36,770 nt of DNA from Desulfurococcales archaeon (lineage in GTDB: Archaea; Thermoproteota; Thermoprotei_A; Sulfolobales; Acidilobaceae). Location of the stretch: contig WAOU01000035.1 of NCBI GenBank assembly GCA_015521095.1, forward strand, positions 1 to 36,770. The letters run 5' to 3'. Both the position numbers and the translations under genes were made by a program. Numbering within the stretch: the first letter of the stretch is position 1; each line of letters opens with the position of its first letter. Shown here piece by piece: positions 23,336-32,565 of this stretch. Below the pieces are notes generated by a model. That model was not told the DNA's origin, did no database searches, and was given only the letters and a program-made list of their open reading frames with translations.

Positions 23336-24094
23336 TTGAAAGGACTAAGCATGGAGAATCTGAAAGTAAAAGTTGAAGACAAGGAAATCATCAAAAATGT
23401 CAACCTAACAATAGAACCCGGGACAATCCACGCTTTAATGGGTCCTAATGGAAGCGGAAAATCTACGCTTGCATACGCCATAATGGGCAGAGAAGGATAT
23501 GAGATAATAGACGGAAAAATATACCTAGACGGAGAAGACATAACAGAGCTACCAACAGAAGAACGAGCCCTACGAGGCATATTCATCGGATTACAAGAAC
23601 CACCAGCCGTTCCAGGACTACGATTCAGTAGCTTCCTCATAGCACTAATTAATAAGAGACTAGGCGAAATAGACTTGTTCAAACTATCCTCGCCGAAAAC
23701 ACTCAAGAGAATATATGAAGTCGTAGAGAAAGTAGGTCTACCCCGAGAAGTCCTAGGACGAGAAGTAAACAAGGGATTCAGCGGTGGAGAAAAAAAGAGG
23801 AGCGAGATGGCACAAGCACTACTCGTAGACCCGAAAATAGTGATCCTAGACGAGCCGGACAGCGGACTGGACATAGACGGCGTCAAGAGAATAGCAGAGA
23901 TAATAAAAGAGCTAAGAGACCAGGGGAAAGGAATACTACTCATAACACACTATACAAGGCTCCTAAAGTACGTTAAACCAGACAAAATAAGCGTGATATA
24001 CCAGGGCAGAATAGTAGCTTCGGGAGACGAATCGCTTGCAGAGATCATAGATAGCCAGGGCTACGAAGGCCTGATGGCTTCTCTCAACAAGTAG
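23336..24094 (+). CDS. sufC: SufC, ATPase of the Fe-S cluster assembly complex
   Basis: 252-residue ABC-type ATPase that powers the SufBD scaffold. Walker A is GPNGSGKST (36-44), the Q-loop region contains GLQEPPAVPG, the ABC signature is FSGGEKKR and Walker B is IVILDEPDSGLDID, followed by the switch His in LLITHYTRLL. Not a transporter: no membrane partner, and the GEKKR-type signature and PPAVPG insert are typical of SufC. The TTG start gives MKGLSMENLK; an ATG five codons on is possible. sufB and sufD follow in the same direction. Confidence 0.96.
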   Translation: MKGLSMENLKVKVEDKEIIKNVNLTIEPGTIHALMGPNGSGKSTLAYAIMGREGYEIIDGKIYLDGEDITELPTEERALRGIFIGLQEPPAVPGLRFSSFLIALINKRLGEIDLFKLSSPKTLKRIYEVVEKVGLPREVLGREVNKGFSGGEKKRSEMAQALLVDPKIVILDEPDSGLDIDGVKRIAEIIKELRDQGKGILLITHYTRLLKYVKPDKISVIYQGRIVASGDESLAEIIDSQGYEGLMASLNK

Positions 24095-24123
24095 AAACCA
24101 CTATATCATCGAGGTGAAATATT

Positions 24124-25551
24124 ATGAGTGGAGCAGTAAAAATCAGCGACAAACTATTCAAAGAACTCGACAAGAACAGAGACATAATCACAGCTTCGCC
24201 CTACAGAGTAGAGACCGAGCTGAAGGGGAAAATCAGCCGCAGCCTCATAGAAGAGATAAGCCGGATAAAGAAGGAGCCGGACTGGATGAGAAGACTAAGG
24301 CTAAGGAGCCTAGAATGGTTCAATAAACTACCGATGCCTAAATGGCTCCCAGGTATAGAGGAAATAGACCTAGAGGCATTATCACTCTACGTTAAACCAG
24401 ATATTCCAAAGGTTGAAAGATGGGAGGATCTCCCAAGAGAAATCAGGGACTTCTACGAAAAGCTGGGTCTACCAGAAGAAGAGGCAAAAATGCTAGCCGG
24501 CCTACAAACAGTCGTCGACTCCGAGAACGTCTATAGCCACGCAAAAAAGATACTAAAAGAAAAAGGAATAATCCTCATGTCAATGGACGAAGCAGTCCAA
24601 AAAGACCTACCCATCGTCAAAGAATACTTCATGAGAGTATTCCCTCCCAGCGATCATAAGTTTGCGGCACTACACGGGGCCCTTTGGAGCGGAGGAGTAT
24701 TCCTCTATGTCCCCAAAAACGTTAAACTACTAGAGCCAATCGAAGGATTCTTCCTTATAGGAAACGCTATGGAAGGACAATTCGAACACACATTACTTAT
24801 CGCGGACGAAGGAAGTTTCATCAACTTCATAGAAGGATGTAGCGCGCCGAGATTCGTAGGCTACAGCTTCCACGACGGAATGGTAGAAATATACGCCCAC
24901 AAGAACAGCACGGTAAGATTCACGACACTACAAAACTGGAGCAGAAACGTCGTAAACTACAACAACAAGAGGGCCATAGCCGAGTCAGGAGCACGAGTAG
25001 ACTGGTTTGAGGGCAGCATAGGAAGTAAGATAACCGTAACATATCCCTCGACAATACTAAAAGGAAAGAACAGCACCAGCAACAGTTACGTAGTCTCAGT
25101 AAGCAAAGGACCAGTGCTAAAAGACACAGGCAGCAAGATGATACACGCGGCCCCATACACAAAGAGCAAGATAGTGAACAAGAGCATAAGCGTAGACGGC
25201 GGTGTAAACATCTACAGGGGCCTAGTCAAAATAAACAAAGGAGCAATAGAAAGCGCGGCCCACGTCGAATGTGATAGCCTCATACTAGACGAGAAGAGCG
25301 CAGCCCACACATATCCACACAATCAGTTGGAGGAGCCAATGGCTAGTATCACTCACGAGGCCACTACAGGGAGACTAAGCGAAGAACAACTATTCTACTT
25401 GACAAGCAGAGGATTCAGCGAGAACGAAGCAAAAAGCCTCATAGTCCTCGGATACCTAGAGCAAGTTCTAGTAGACCTACCATTCGAGATGGTCAACGTC
25501 CTGCGCAGAGTTGTCCAGCTAGAATTCAAAGAACTAGGCGGAGTAGGGTGA
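24124..25551 (+). CDS. sufB: SufB, Fe-S cluster scaffold protein
   Basis: 475 residues of the SufB/SufD family with the right-handed beta-helix core. Conserved features: INFIEGCSAP (Cys239), HVECDSLIL (Cys383), KSAAHTYPHNQLEEP, HEATTGRL (His411-Glu412) and FYLTSRGFSENEA. Relative to E. coli SufB, the position of the key Cys405 aligns with a Leu (402), while the Cys254 equivalent is kept. Start ATG follows GAGGTG. The gene is packed 29 nt after sufC and 7 nt before sufD. Cysteine desulfurase and SufE/U are not in this window. Confidence 0.94.
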   Translation: MSGAVKISDKLFKELDKNRDIITASPYRVETELKGKISRSLIEEISRIKKEPDWMRRLRLRSLEWFNKLPMPKWLPGIEEIDLEALSLYVKPDIPKVERWEDLPREIRDFYEKLGLPEEEAKMLAGLQTVVDSENVYSHAKKILKEKGIILMSMDEAVQKDLPIVKEYFMRVFPPSDHKFAALHGALWSGGVFLYVPKNVKLLEPIEGFFLIGNAMEGQFEHTLLIADEGSFINFIEGCSAPRFVGYSFHDGMVEIYAHKNSTVRFTTLQNWSRNVVNYNNKRAIAESGARVDWFEGSIGSKITVTYPSTILKGKNSTSNSYVVSVSKGPVLKDTGSKMIHAAPYTKSKIVNKSISVDGGVNIYRGLVKINKGAIESAAHVECDSLILDEKSAAHTYPHNQLEEPMASITHEATTGRLSEEQLFYLTSRGFSENEAKSLIVLGYLEQVLVDLPFEMVNVLRRVVQLEFKELGGVG

Positions 25552-25558
25552 GGAAGCA

Positions 25559-26650
25559 ATGAAGATAAATGGAGATGCGGGAGGAACAATACTCTATCAA
25601 GCCATAAAGGATTCGCCAACAGTAAAGTACTATACCGACTGGAAACAGTTCGAGAAAAAACTAGATACACAGAAAGCAACGATGTACGATTTAATCAAGA
25701 TCAAAGACACACCCGATCTAAACTGTATAGTGGACACAGCACGGAAAACAGTTCTCAAAGGCCCGAAGACCTGTATCATGGAGTCATCTATACATGAGCC
25801 TATGGGAACAAGATACAGCTCCGAAGCACTCTTCCACATACATCAGGAACGGACACAAGGAGAATCAATCGAAATAGTGATGCAAGGAGGAAAATACCTC
25901 GTCCTAATACCTGGAGGAAACGGATACACAGGATACAATCTCAAGATCAAGGCGGAAAACGGGGAATCAGACCTCTATATCGTCGATACAGGCATAGAAG
26001 ACGGCATAAAAACAATCTATAAAGAAATCCAAGTCAGCGAGAATGCAAAACTAAACCTATACGAGCTATCCATACATAGGAAACAACCAGTCTATAGCTA
26101 TACCATAGCAGTATTATCAAGAAACGCGGAACTATCGTTAAGATATTCCGGTCAAGCCGGGAAAATGACTCGATCGAGGACAGATATAATCCTAGCCGAG
26201 GACAAAGCCAAGGTAGACGCGAGAATAGGTTATGTTGCAGAAAACTCGGGGAAAGGCGATATCATTCTCGACGTACTCCATATCGCTCCAGAAACAGAGA
26301 GTCTAGTAGAAAGCAGGGGACTTGTATTCACAGGATCACAACTCGCAATGAGAGGCACCGCCCGAGTATATGAAACTGCAAAGAACAGCTCAACAAAGGT
26401 CGAAGTACATACTATTACACTAGACAATACCGCTAAAGGATACTCTATTCCAATGCTCGAGATATTCACTGGAAACGTAAGAGAAGCATCGCATAGCGCC
26501 TCTGTCACCAGCATAGATAAGGAGAGGATCTTCTACTTGAAGTCGAGAGGCTTATCATGGAACGATATTAAGGTGCTCATGAAAAAGAGCGTACTAGAGT
26601 TCAGCGGAGCATTCGAAAAAATAAACACCTATATAGCTAATCTAGTATGA
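25559..26650 (+). CDS. sufD: SufD/SufB-like partner of the Fe-S scaffold
   Basis: 363 residues, shorter and more divergent than SufB but of the same family: GGKYLVLIPGGNGYTGYN in the N-terminal part, a beta-helix region, and the C-terminal LEIFTGNVREASHSASVTSIDKERIFYLKSRGLSWNDIK (split here by residues ~300-345). His312 matches the His (E. coli SufD His360) that works with SufB in cluster assembly. It is transcribed with sufC and sufB. The last 9 bp overlap the convergent HD-hydrolase gene. Confidence 0.88.
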   Translation: MKINGDAGGTILYQAIKDSPTVKYYTDWKQFEKKLDTQKATMYDLIKIKDTPDLNCIVDTARKTVLKGPKTCIMESSIHEPMGTRYSSEALFHIHQERTQGESIEIVMQGGKYLVLIPGGNGYTGYNLKIKAENGESDLYIVDTGIEDGIKTIYKEIQVSENAKLNLYELSIHRKQPVYSYTIAVLSRNAELSLRYSGQAGKMTRSRTDIILAEDKAKVDARIGYVAENSGKGDIILDVLHIAPETESLVESRGLVFTGSQLAMRGTARVYETAKNSSTKVEVHTITLDNTAKGYSIPMLEIFTGNVREASHSASVTSIDKERIFYLKSRGLSWNDIKVLMKKSVLEFSGAFEKINTYIANLV

Positions 26651-27250
26651 GCCCAGCTCTCTTTTCCATTCCTCGAGGAAAGCTTCTATTATTTTGATTC
26701 TCTCCCTCGCCACTTCCTTCGCTGATGACAGGTACAGTAACTCGGGGAGATGAATAATTTTCTCATAGAAGTGCTCTATACTCTTCTCAAAGCCTCTCTT
26801 CATAGTACAACCCGTATGGAAAACCCTAGCTATACCTACTGCACCCAACGCGTCTAACTTATCGGCATCACTAAGTATCATGGCCTCTAAGGTCTCCGCT
26901 CGTATACCAAGGCTGAAGCTATGCGCCTTTATAACATGAACCACGTCCTCGATACAGGACTCGGGAACGCCCAGCGTCTCGAGAAGAGACTTGGCATAGC
27001 TAGCTGATTTAAGCGCATGATTCTCGTCTCCAGGCATGCTTCGGCCCACATCGTGTAGATAGAGACCGGTATAGAGCAGGCATCTATCTACCATCTCGTC
27101 TACTCCTTCATTCTCTATTAATTCAACTATAAGCGACTCTAATCGCTCGATGTGAGGCCAGCCATGTGCGGGATCGTTACCCATTATTGCATAGGAAGTT
27201 TGCTTTATCACAGGAAGCAGTCTACAGAGTATACTGCAACGCATTTCCAA
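26642..27250 (-). CDS. HD-domain phosphohydrolase
   Basis: 202 residues of the HD superfamily, metal-dependent phosphohydrolases acting on nucleotides or similar substrates. Metal ligands: His in AHGWPHIERL (first H), HDVGR (HD pair), His in ENHALKSASYAKSLL and Asp in SDADKLDALGAVGI, giving the H...HD...D pattern. Substrate not predictable. The start ATG is followed by a basic, Cys-containing N-terminus (CSILCRLLPVIK) and could lie later. It is divergent from citrate synthase, with 139 bp between the starts. Confidence 0.86.
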   Translation of the reverse strand: MEMRCSILCRLLPVIKQTSYAIMGNDPAHGWPHIERLESLIVELIENEGVDEMVDRCLLYTGLYLHDVGRSMPGDENHALKSASYAKSLLETLGVPESCIEDVVHVIKAHSFSLGIRAETLEAMILSDADKLDALGAVGIARVFHTGCTMKRGFEKSIEHFYEKIIHLPELLYLSSAKEVARERIKIIEAFLEEWKRELGSY

Positions 27251-27349
27251 GATCCTATTGGGTAACTACTATATTTGTGAGTTTAAAAGGTAGCTTGGAG
27301 AGACTATATAATATTTCTATATATGAAAATGCTTATCCTACATACATCC

Positions 27350-27362
27350 CCATAATATTATA
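27350..27362 (+). promoter_or_regulatory. TATA-like region upstream of citrate synthase
   Basis: ATAATATTATA lies about 34 bp before the citrate synthase ATG. A second stretch, TATATAATATTT at 27305-27316, is 75-85 bp upstream. The gene also has a strong CTGAGGGAG ribosome-binding site, which argues for the farther element, since the nearer one would start transcription inside the site. Confidence 0.4.
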
Positions 27363-27389
27363 CACGAAGAATCTCCTGAGGGAGAAAAA

Positions 27390-28577
27390 ATGTCAAAACA
27401 GCCTGAGTGCAAGATAGAGAACGGACTCATAATTGCTCCTAAGGGCCTCGCAGGCGTCGTCCCAGACGTAACAAGAATAAGCGGAGTAGACCCCCAAGGA
27501 ACAGCAACAATCTACAGGGGCTACACAATCGACGACATAGGAGAGCACGCAAGCTTCTACGAGGCAGCCCACCTAATACTAAAAGGAACTCTTCCATGCG
27601 AGGACGAGCTCAAAGAGATCAAAAAGAAAATAGACACTTACAGAGGACAAGTACCTGAGAAAATATTCGATGCACTAAAACACGCAAGACTCGCACACCC
27701 AATGTACTATGGAAGCTATGGAGTAACACTGCTGGGACAATATAATGCTCCATACGACTGGAAGTTCGACGAGGACTTCCTATACGACCACGCACTAAAG
27801 CTCATAGCACAGCTCCCAGTAATATTCACGGCTGGATGGCACCTAGCACACAATGGAACAATCATTAGACCAGACCCAAGCCTAGACCACGCAAAAGACG
27901 TACTAAGAATGATACTAGGCAAGACACCAAGCGATCTAGAGGCAAGAGCATTCGAATCAACCCTAGTCCTATACATGGACCACGGATTCAACGCATCGAC
28001 ATTCACAGTAAGAGTCATAGCCAGCACACTAAGCGACATGTACAGCGCCATAGCAGGCGGAATCGGAGCCCTAAAAGGACCACTCCACGGTGGAGCAAAC
28101 GAGAAAGCACTAGTAATGCTCCTAGACGCAAAAGAGAAAGCAGAGAAGGCAGGCAAGCCACTAGAAGAATACATAGAGGAATACATCCTCGATAAGCTGA
28201 GCAGAAAAGAGAAGATCATGGGCTTCGGACACAGAGTCTACAAGGTACACGACCCAAGAACCGACGTGGCAGCCAAATTCATCAAGCAACTACCAGAAGG
28301 AGAATACTGGCTAAAGGTGCTCCACAAGGCAGAAGAAGTAATGAAGAGAGAAAAGAACCTACCAGCAAACATAGACCTATACACTGCAATCCTCTACTAC
28401 CAGCTAAAGATACCAATACCAATGTTCACGCCCATATTCGCAATGGGCAGAATAGTGGGATGGACCTCCCACTACATAGAGCAAGTACTCAACAACAGGA
28501 TCATAAGACCAAGCGAAAAGTACGTTGGTCCAGTCGGCCTAAAATACGCTCCTCTCGAGGAGCGCTGCAAGAAGTAA
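27390..28577 (+). CDS. gltA: Citrate synthase
   Basis: 395 residues of the short archaeal type. Citrate synthase condenses oxaloacetate with acetyl-CoA; close relatives also make 2-methylcitrate, and that cannot be excluded. Active-site elements: LKGPLHGGANEKAL (His near 232), GFGHRVYKVHDPR (His near 277 plus Arg/Lys for substrate) and PANIDLYTAILYY (catalytic Asp near 328). The start ATG has a GAGGGAG site 6 bp upstream. An RNA ligase gene follows after 63 nt, and a CitG-like gene lies 1.3 kb downstream on the opposite strand. Confidence 0.95.
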   Translation: MSKQPECKIENGLIIAPKGLAGVVPDVTRISGVDPQGTATIYRGYTIDDIGEHASFYEAAHLILKGTLPCEDELKEIKKKIDTYRGQVPEKIFDALKHARLAHPMYYGSYGVTLLGQYNAPYDWKFDEDFLYDHALKLIAQLPVIFTAGWHLAHNGTIIRPDPSLDHAKDVLRMILGKTPSDLEARAFESTLVLYMDHGFNASTFTVRVIASTLSDMYSAIAGGIGALKGPLHGGANEKALVMLLDAKEKAEKAGKPLEEYIEEYILDKLSRKEKIMGFGHRVYKVHDPRTDVAAKFIKQLPEGEYWLKVLHKAEEVMKREKNLPANIDLYTAILYYQLKIPIPMFTPIFAMGRIVGWTSHYIEQVLNNRIIRPSEKYVGPVGLKYAPLEERCKK

Positions 28578-28610
28578 ACAAAAATAATATTCCCAGAACT
28601 CTAAAACCAC

Positions 28611-28618
28611 TTTCTTTT
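28611..28618 (+). terminator. T-rich stretch after citrate synthase
   Basis: TTCTTTTT about 35 bp downstream of the stop is a plausible archaeal transcription end, since T-runs terminate archaeal RNA polymerase. It also lies where a TATA element for the next gene could be. Confidence 0.3.
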
Positions 28619-28640
28619 TACCTCCACTCAGTCTTATATC

Positions 28641-29846
28641 ATGAACCGGGGCACGGACTTGTATAAGGCATATAGCAATTCTCCCAGCATAGACCTGGCA
28701 GAAATACTAGCTGAATCTCTCGGGATAAACTATGAGAGAGCAACTAAGTTACTCGAATCTAAATCAACGAGAATCCTCAGATACAAGAACATAAGATACA
28801 TAGCACTACGTCGCGATCTAGGAAACCATTATGAAGGAACAGCGATACTCATAGACGAGAAAACAGGAGAATATCGGGTTGTCGAAGGATACCCGCATAT
28901 AAAACGAGTCCTATTATTGTCGAAAGCAGTACCACAACACTTCGTCGACTGGGTAATAGTAGAGGAAAAAATGGACGGACACAATGTCAGAGTCATAAAA
29001 TTCAAAGACGAGATATACGCTGTTACTCGGGGAGGATACATATGCCCTTATACAACAGCTAGAATGCGTCACGAACACGGCAAGAGCCTAGAGAACCTAA
29101 TAGATTCTATTGGTGAAGAAGCAGTAGTAGCGGGAGAAGTAGTAGGCCTAGAGAACCCATATACCAGATACTATTATCCAGAAGCACCCGAATGGGGATT
29201 CTTCGTATTCGACATTTTCCGGAAGGGACTCGATCCACTAAGCGTAGAAGATAGAAGAAGGCTAGTCGAAGAATACGGGCTCAGAAACGTTCCATTACTA
29301 GGTAAATACCATAAAGACGACTGGCAGGGAATCTTAGAAGTCGTATCAAATCTAGAAGAAGTAGGCCGAGAAGGAATAGTTATGAAAGACCCATATTATA
29401 GAGTAGACCCGCTCAAGTATACGACCAGCTATATCAACACAAAGGATATCCAAGAGGGAATGAAGTATCCCTTCGACGAAGGACACACATTCATTTACCC
29501 AAGAGTACTAAGACAAATGTTCAAGGCAATCGAAGACGACTGGGACGAGGAAAGACTCGCGAAAGAAGCACAGAGGCTGGGAGAAGCAATACTAGTAACA
29601 GCCGTTGAAAGCGTAAAACGATTCCTCAGAGGAATGCCTATAGCTGAAGAATTCATATTAACCTTCTACAATATGCGGGACTTCGAAGACTTTGTCTCAC
29701 ACATAACGCTTCTAGGAGTACCAATAACCATTGTCTCAATAGATCAAGCAAGCGAGAACTATATCAAGGTTAAAATACTAAAGCACAAGAAAACACCCGA
29801 ATACTACAAACGAATACTTAGAACAGGGCTAAGCCCCCTCGACTAG
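28641..29846 (+). CDS. Archaeal ATP-dependent RNA ligase (Rnl3 family)
   Basis: 401 residues of the archaeal RNA ligase family (Pab1020 type), homodimeric nucleotidyltransferases that can join or circularise RNA. The adenylation motif is VIVEEKMDGHNV, nucleotidyl-Lys110. Further motifs: FKDEIYAVTRGGYICP, GEVVGLENPY, WGFFVFDIF, GREGIVMKDP and a KYTTSYINTKDIQ region (motif V Lys). The C-terminal ~130 residues are the family's dimerisation part. Function in vivo is unclear. The ATG at 28641 follows a T-rich region and may be nearly leaderless. It ends 2 bp before the convergent CitG-like gene. Confidence 0.9.
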   Translation: MNRGTDLYKAYSNSPSIDLAEILAESLGINYERATKLLESKSTRILRYKNIRYIALRRDLGNHYEGTAILIDEKTGEYRVVEGYPHIKRVLLLSKAVPQHFVDWVIVEEKMDGHNVRVIKFKDEIYAVTRGGYICPYTTARMRHEHGKSLENLIDSIGEEAVVAGEVVGLENPYTRYYYPEAPEWGFFVFDIFRKGLDPLSVEDRRRLVEEYGLRNVPLLGKYHKDDWQGILEVVSNLEEVGREGIVMKDPYYRVDPLKYTTSYINTKDIQEGMKYPFDEGHTFIYPRVLRQMFKAIEDDWDEERLAKEAQRLGEAILVTAVESVKRFLRGMPIAEEFILTFYNMRDFEDFVSHITLLGVPITIVSIDQASENYIKVKILKHKKTPEYYKRILRTGLSPLD

Positions 29847-29848
29847 CA

Positions 29849-30724
29849 CTATTCATTAAGCTCATAGTATTTCCTAAGATAATATAACGAGATCCCAGAC
29901 GCCAATATATCAAGAATCGCTCCAGGGCTCCACTTCCTAGGCCTCCACAAAGAGTCCAACCACAGCAAGGCCTCTCGAACACCAATCGTCTTTGACAAGG
30001 CCAACGCCTGCCTAGCCTCAGCCATTGCCCTATAATATGCACTCCAACCATACTTCCTCGCAATCAAGGTATCTCCATACTCCGCCAACAAATCAAGGAG
30101 AATCCTCAGAAGCGACTCTTCCGTAACACCTAAAGCATCGAGCTCTTCCGCAACATGCATTGATATCTTGTAGCTTTCTAGGATCTCTCTGTGAACGAGA
30201 TCCCATGATGTCAACGAGAGTATTCTATAAAGAGACGGAGTATTCCTGGGCTCCCGGATATCCGGAAGAGGCCCATAATAGCGTCCCATATAAGACCTTT
30301 CTCCAAGCCCGAGCATCTTATAGTAATAGTAGCCATCAACACTCCCGCTACAAGCCTCTACATAATACCTAGCGGAAGATACTGCGTCTTCTACCCTCCT
30401 TGAGACCACTGCACCCTTCATCAACACGAGAAGAAGAAACGCTGTTCCCGAATTGACGTTCCGAGAACCTATACTATCCTCGACACATGAGGTATAGAGC
30501 TTGAAGCCCCTACCTAGAACTCCATCCCTACATTCATCACTGGCTACCAAGATAAAGGAAGGATAAAGACAAGAAGAGGCAGTCATAAACATATAGATAT
30601 CCATATCGTCGTGCCTGTATCTCCTAGTGACGGCTCCCGGCTTCGGGTCGACCAGTGGTTCGATTAACGCTCCTCTAATCAAATAACCCGCCAGTAAGGC
30701 TACATTACTGGTTCTATTCGGCAA
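29849..30724 (-). CDS. CitG/MdcB-family triphosphoribosyl-dephospho-CoA synthase-like protein
   Basis: 291 residues. Matches to the CitG family: EPLVDPKPGAVTRRYRHDDMD, the SRNVNSGTAFLLLVLMKGAVV segment (N-x-G-T-x-LL-x-x-P-type), GDTLIARKYG and WSPGAILDILASGISLYYL near the C-terminus. Bacterial CitG makes the prosthetic group of citrate lyase. Archaea usually lack that enzyme, and their CitG-like proteins often lie near methanopterin genes, so a different ribosyl-ATP type reaction is likely (inference). It is convergent with the RNA ligase gene. Start uncertain; the first ATG is used. Confidence 0.78.
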   Translation of the reverse strand: MPNRTSNVALLAGYLIRGALIEPLVDPKPGAVTRRYRHDDMDIYMFMTASSCLYPSFILVASDECRDGVLGRGFKLYTSCVEDSIGSRNVNSGTAFLLLVLMKGAVVSRRVEDAVSSARYYVEACSGSVDGYYYYKMLGLGERSYMGRYYGPLPDIREPRNTPSLYRILSLTSWDLVHREILESYKISMHVAEELDALGVTEESLLRILLDLLAEYGDTLIARKYGWSAYYRAMAEARQALALSKTIGVREALLWLDSLWRPRKWSPGAILDILASGISLYYLRKYYELNE

Positions 30725-30829
30725 TCATACCCCTATAACATGTATAATACCTAGGAGGCAATTAACACAATAGGCTCCCAAACAACAGGTCCCGCAACAA
30801 AAACTACGAGCCTAGGAGATGAAAGGAAA

Positions 30830-32548
30830 ATGACTTCAGACATCAATATATCTCCCTGGAGGTTCCTGGAGAAGATAAAACCCTATGTGAGTAAAAGTAG
30901 AGCCTATAGAATACTGAAACTGATCACGTTATACCACAGGATCCAGGGCTCCCCTGGCCTAGAGGAGGTAGCTGAGACAATCGAAGAATATATTCTAGAA
31001 GAAGGACCCGAGATCATTAACACAGAACTATTCAAGTATACCGGGCGGCAAGGCCCAGAATGGTTGCCTCTGCCAGTCTCTTGGAACGTGCATGATGCAC
31101 GCATAATAATAGGCTCAAAAGAATACAGGCTTGAATCACACCCAACAATGGCGGCTGCACACTCTCCTCCCAGCGATGGCTGGATCACGGGCCCCGTTGT
31201 AAAAATCCAGGATCCGCTTAATCCAGACAGTTACAGTAACGTTTCAGGGAAAATACTGTTAATAGAGAAACATCACCGGCTCGCTTTTAGGCTCGCATCG
31301 GAGCATGGAGCCAGCGCTGTCCTGCTCACAATGGAATCAAGGCACCACGACTCGTTCCCATATATAGGGCTATTTCTCACAGATAGAGAAGCGTTGAAGT
31401 ACACTATTCCTGCCCTTACAATCCCGTGGAGAATTGCTAGAAACCTCGAAGGTAAGGAGGTAAAGCTAAAACTCGACTCTGATATTGGAGGTCCAGGAAA
31501 ACTACCTGTACTAGTAGCGTGGATCGGAGATAGAGAATCTCCGGGTCCAGCACTGATAGCACATCTTTGCCATCCTATGCCTGGAGCAAACGATAATGCA
31601 AGCGGAGCCTCTAGTGCAATAGAAGCATTCCTCGCCATAGCAAATGCCATGGAGGAAAACGTTATAGATGAGCCTCCAACAACCATACGCCTTGTACTGG
31701 TTCCAGAGTATACGGGAACCATACTGGGTATGGAGGGATGGATGAAAAACCATGTAGTAGAGGCCCTAAACCTAGACATGGTTGGAGCCTCCAAGTCAAA
31801 TGGAGTAGAACCCCCACATGCATACTATCCTCCTGTATCAGCCCCATCAAATAACTTAGCCGAGACCTTTATTGAGGCGCAGACAGCGCTTCGAGGACAA
31901 CCTAGATTAAAATACTACATGTATGGTAGCGACCATGACGTATTCCTAGCTTACCAGAGGGAGAGCATAATCATTAATCAGTGGCCCGATCCCTACTACC
32001 ACACAGACTCCGACGACGCAGACAAAATAGACCCGGTAAATCTCTGGGAGACAGCATTACTCGCATCGTCGACGATTCTTGCGAGGGCACACAGTTATTC
32101 CCCCCAGAGCGCTCCAGGAGCCGAGATAGTTGTCCGATATATAATGGGAAGTAGGCTAAGAGAAGAAGACGAGCTAGGCTATAAGCTAGCAGGATTCTAC
32201 GCACCGTTAAGATACGGGATAAATCCATATACACGGCCTCCTACGGACCTAAAACTCGAGTCCGATGCAAAGATCAAATTTAAAGCGTCTAGGAAGCTCG
32301 TCCTAGGGCCCCTAAGCATAGTAGAGGAGTCACTGGATAAAGCAGTGGAGCTTGCAAGGTTCTTAGAAGAACAGAAGCTCGATACGAATATGATATATGG
32401 CGAGTTATCATTTGTAGCGGTGCGAGAGGAGCCAGTGTCAAGATCCTATATCTGGTTTAGGAGCGTCTATGGGCAGAATATTACCTGGGAGAAATATCTA
32501 GAGACTCTAACAGTATTGGAAGATAAAGGAATATTGGAGTTAGACTAG
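30830..32548 (+). CDS. M28-family zinc aminopeptidase with PA domain
   Basis: 572 residues. The peptidase core shows the M28 zinc ligands in order: ALIAHLCHPMPGANDNASGASSAIEAF (first His and bridging Asp, near 245), VPEYTGTILG (Glu), LNLDMVG (Asp) and YYHTDSDDADKI (His). A PA-like insert lies at ~90-215 (VSGKILLIEKHHRLAFRLASEHGASAVLL). A ~170-residue C-terminal extension is helical with no motif I know. No signal peptide is visible, so it is probably cytosolic, processing peptides. The ATG follows GGAGATGAAAGGAAA. Confidence 0.86.
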   Translation: MTSDINISPWRFLEKIKPYVSKSRAYRILKLITLYHRIQGSPGLEEVAETIEEYILEEGPEIINTELFKYTGRQGPEWLPLPVSWNVHDARIIIGSKEYRLESHPTMAAAHSPPSDGWITGPVVKIQDPLNPDSYSNVSGKILLIEKHHRLAFRLASEHGASAVLLTMESRHHDSFPYIGLFLTDREALKYTIPALTIPWRIARNLEGKEVKLKLDSDIGGPGKLPVLVAWIGDRESPGPALIAHLCHPMPGANDNASGASSAIEAFLAIANAMEENVIDEPPTTIRLVLVPEYTGTILGMEGWMKNHVVEALNLDMVGASKSNGVEPPHAYYPPVSAPSNNLAETFIEAQTALRGQPRLKYYMYGSDHDVFLAYQRESIIINQWPDPYYHTDSDDADKIDPVNLWETALLASSTILARAHSYSPQSAPGAEIVVRYIMGSRLREEDELGYKLAGFYAPLRYGINPYTRPPTDLKLESDAKIKFKASRKLVLGPLSIVEESLDKAVELARFLEEQKLDTNMIYGELSFVAVREEPVSRSYIWFRSVYGQNITWEKYLETLTVLEDKGILELD

Positions 32549-32565
32549 TAGGCCTTGTCCTTCTA

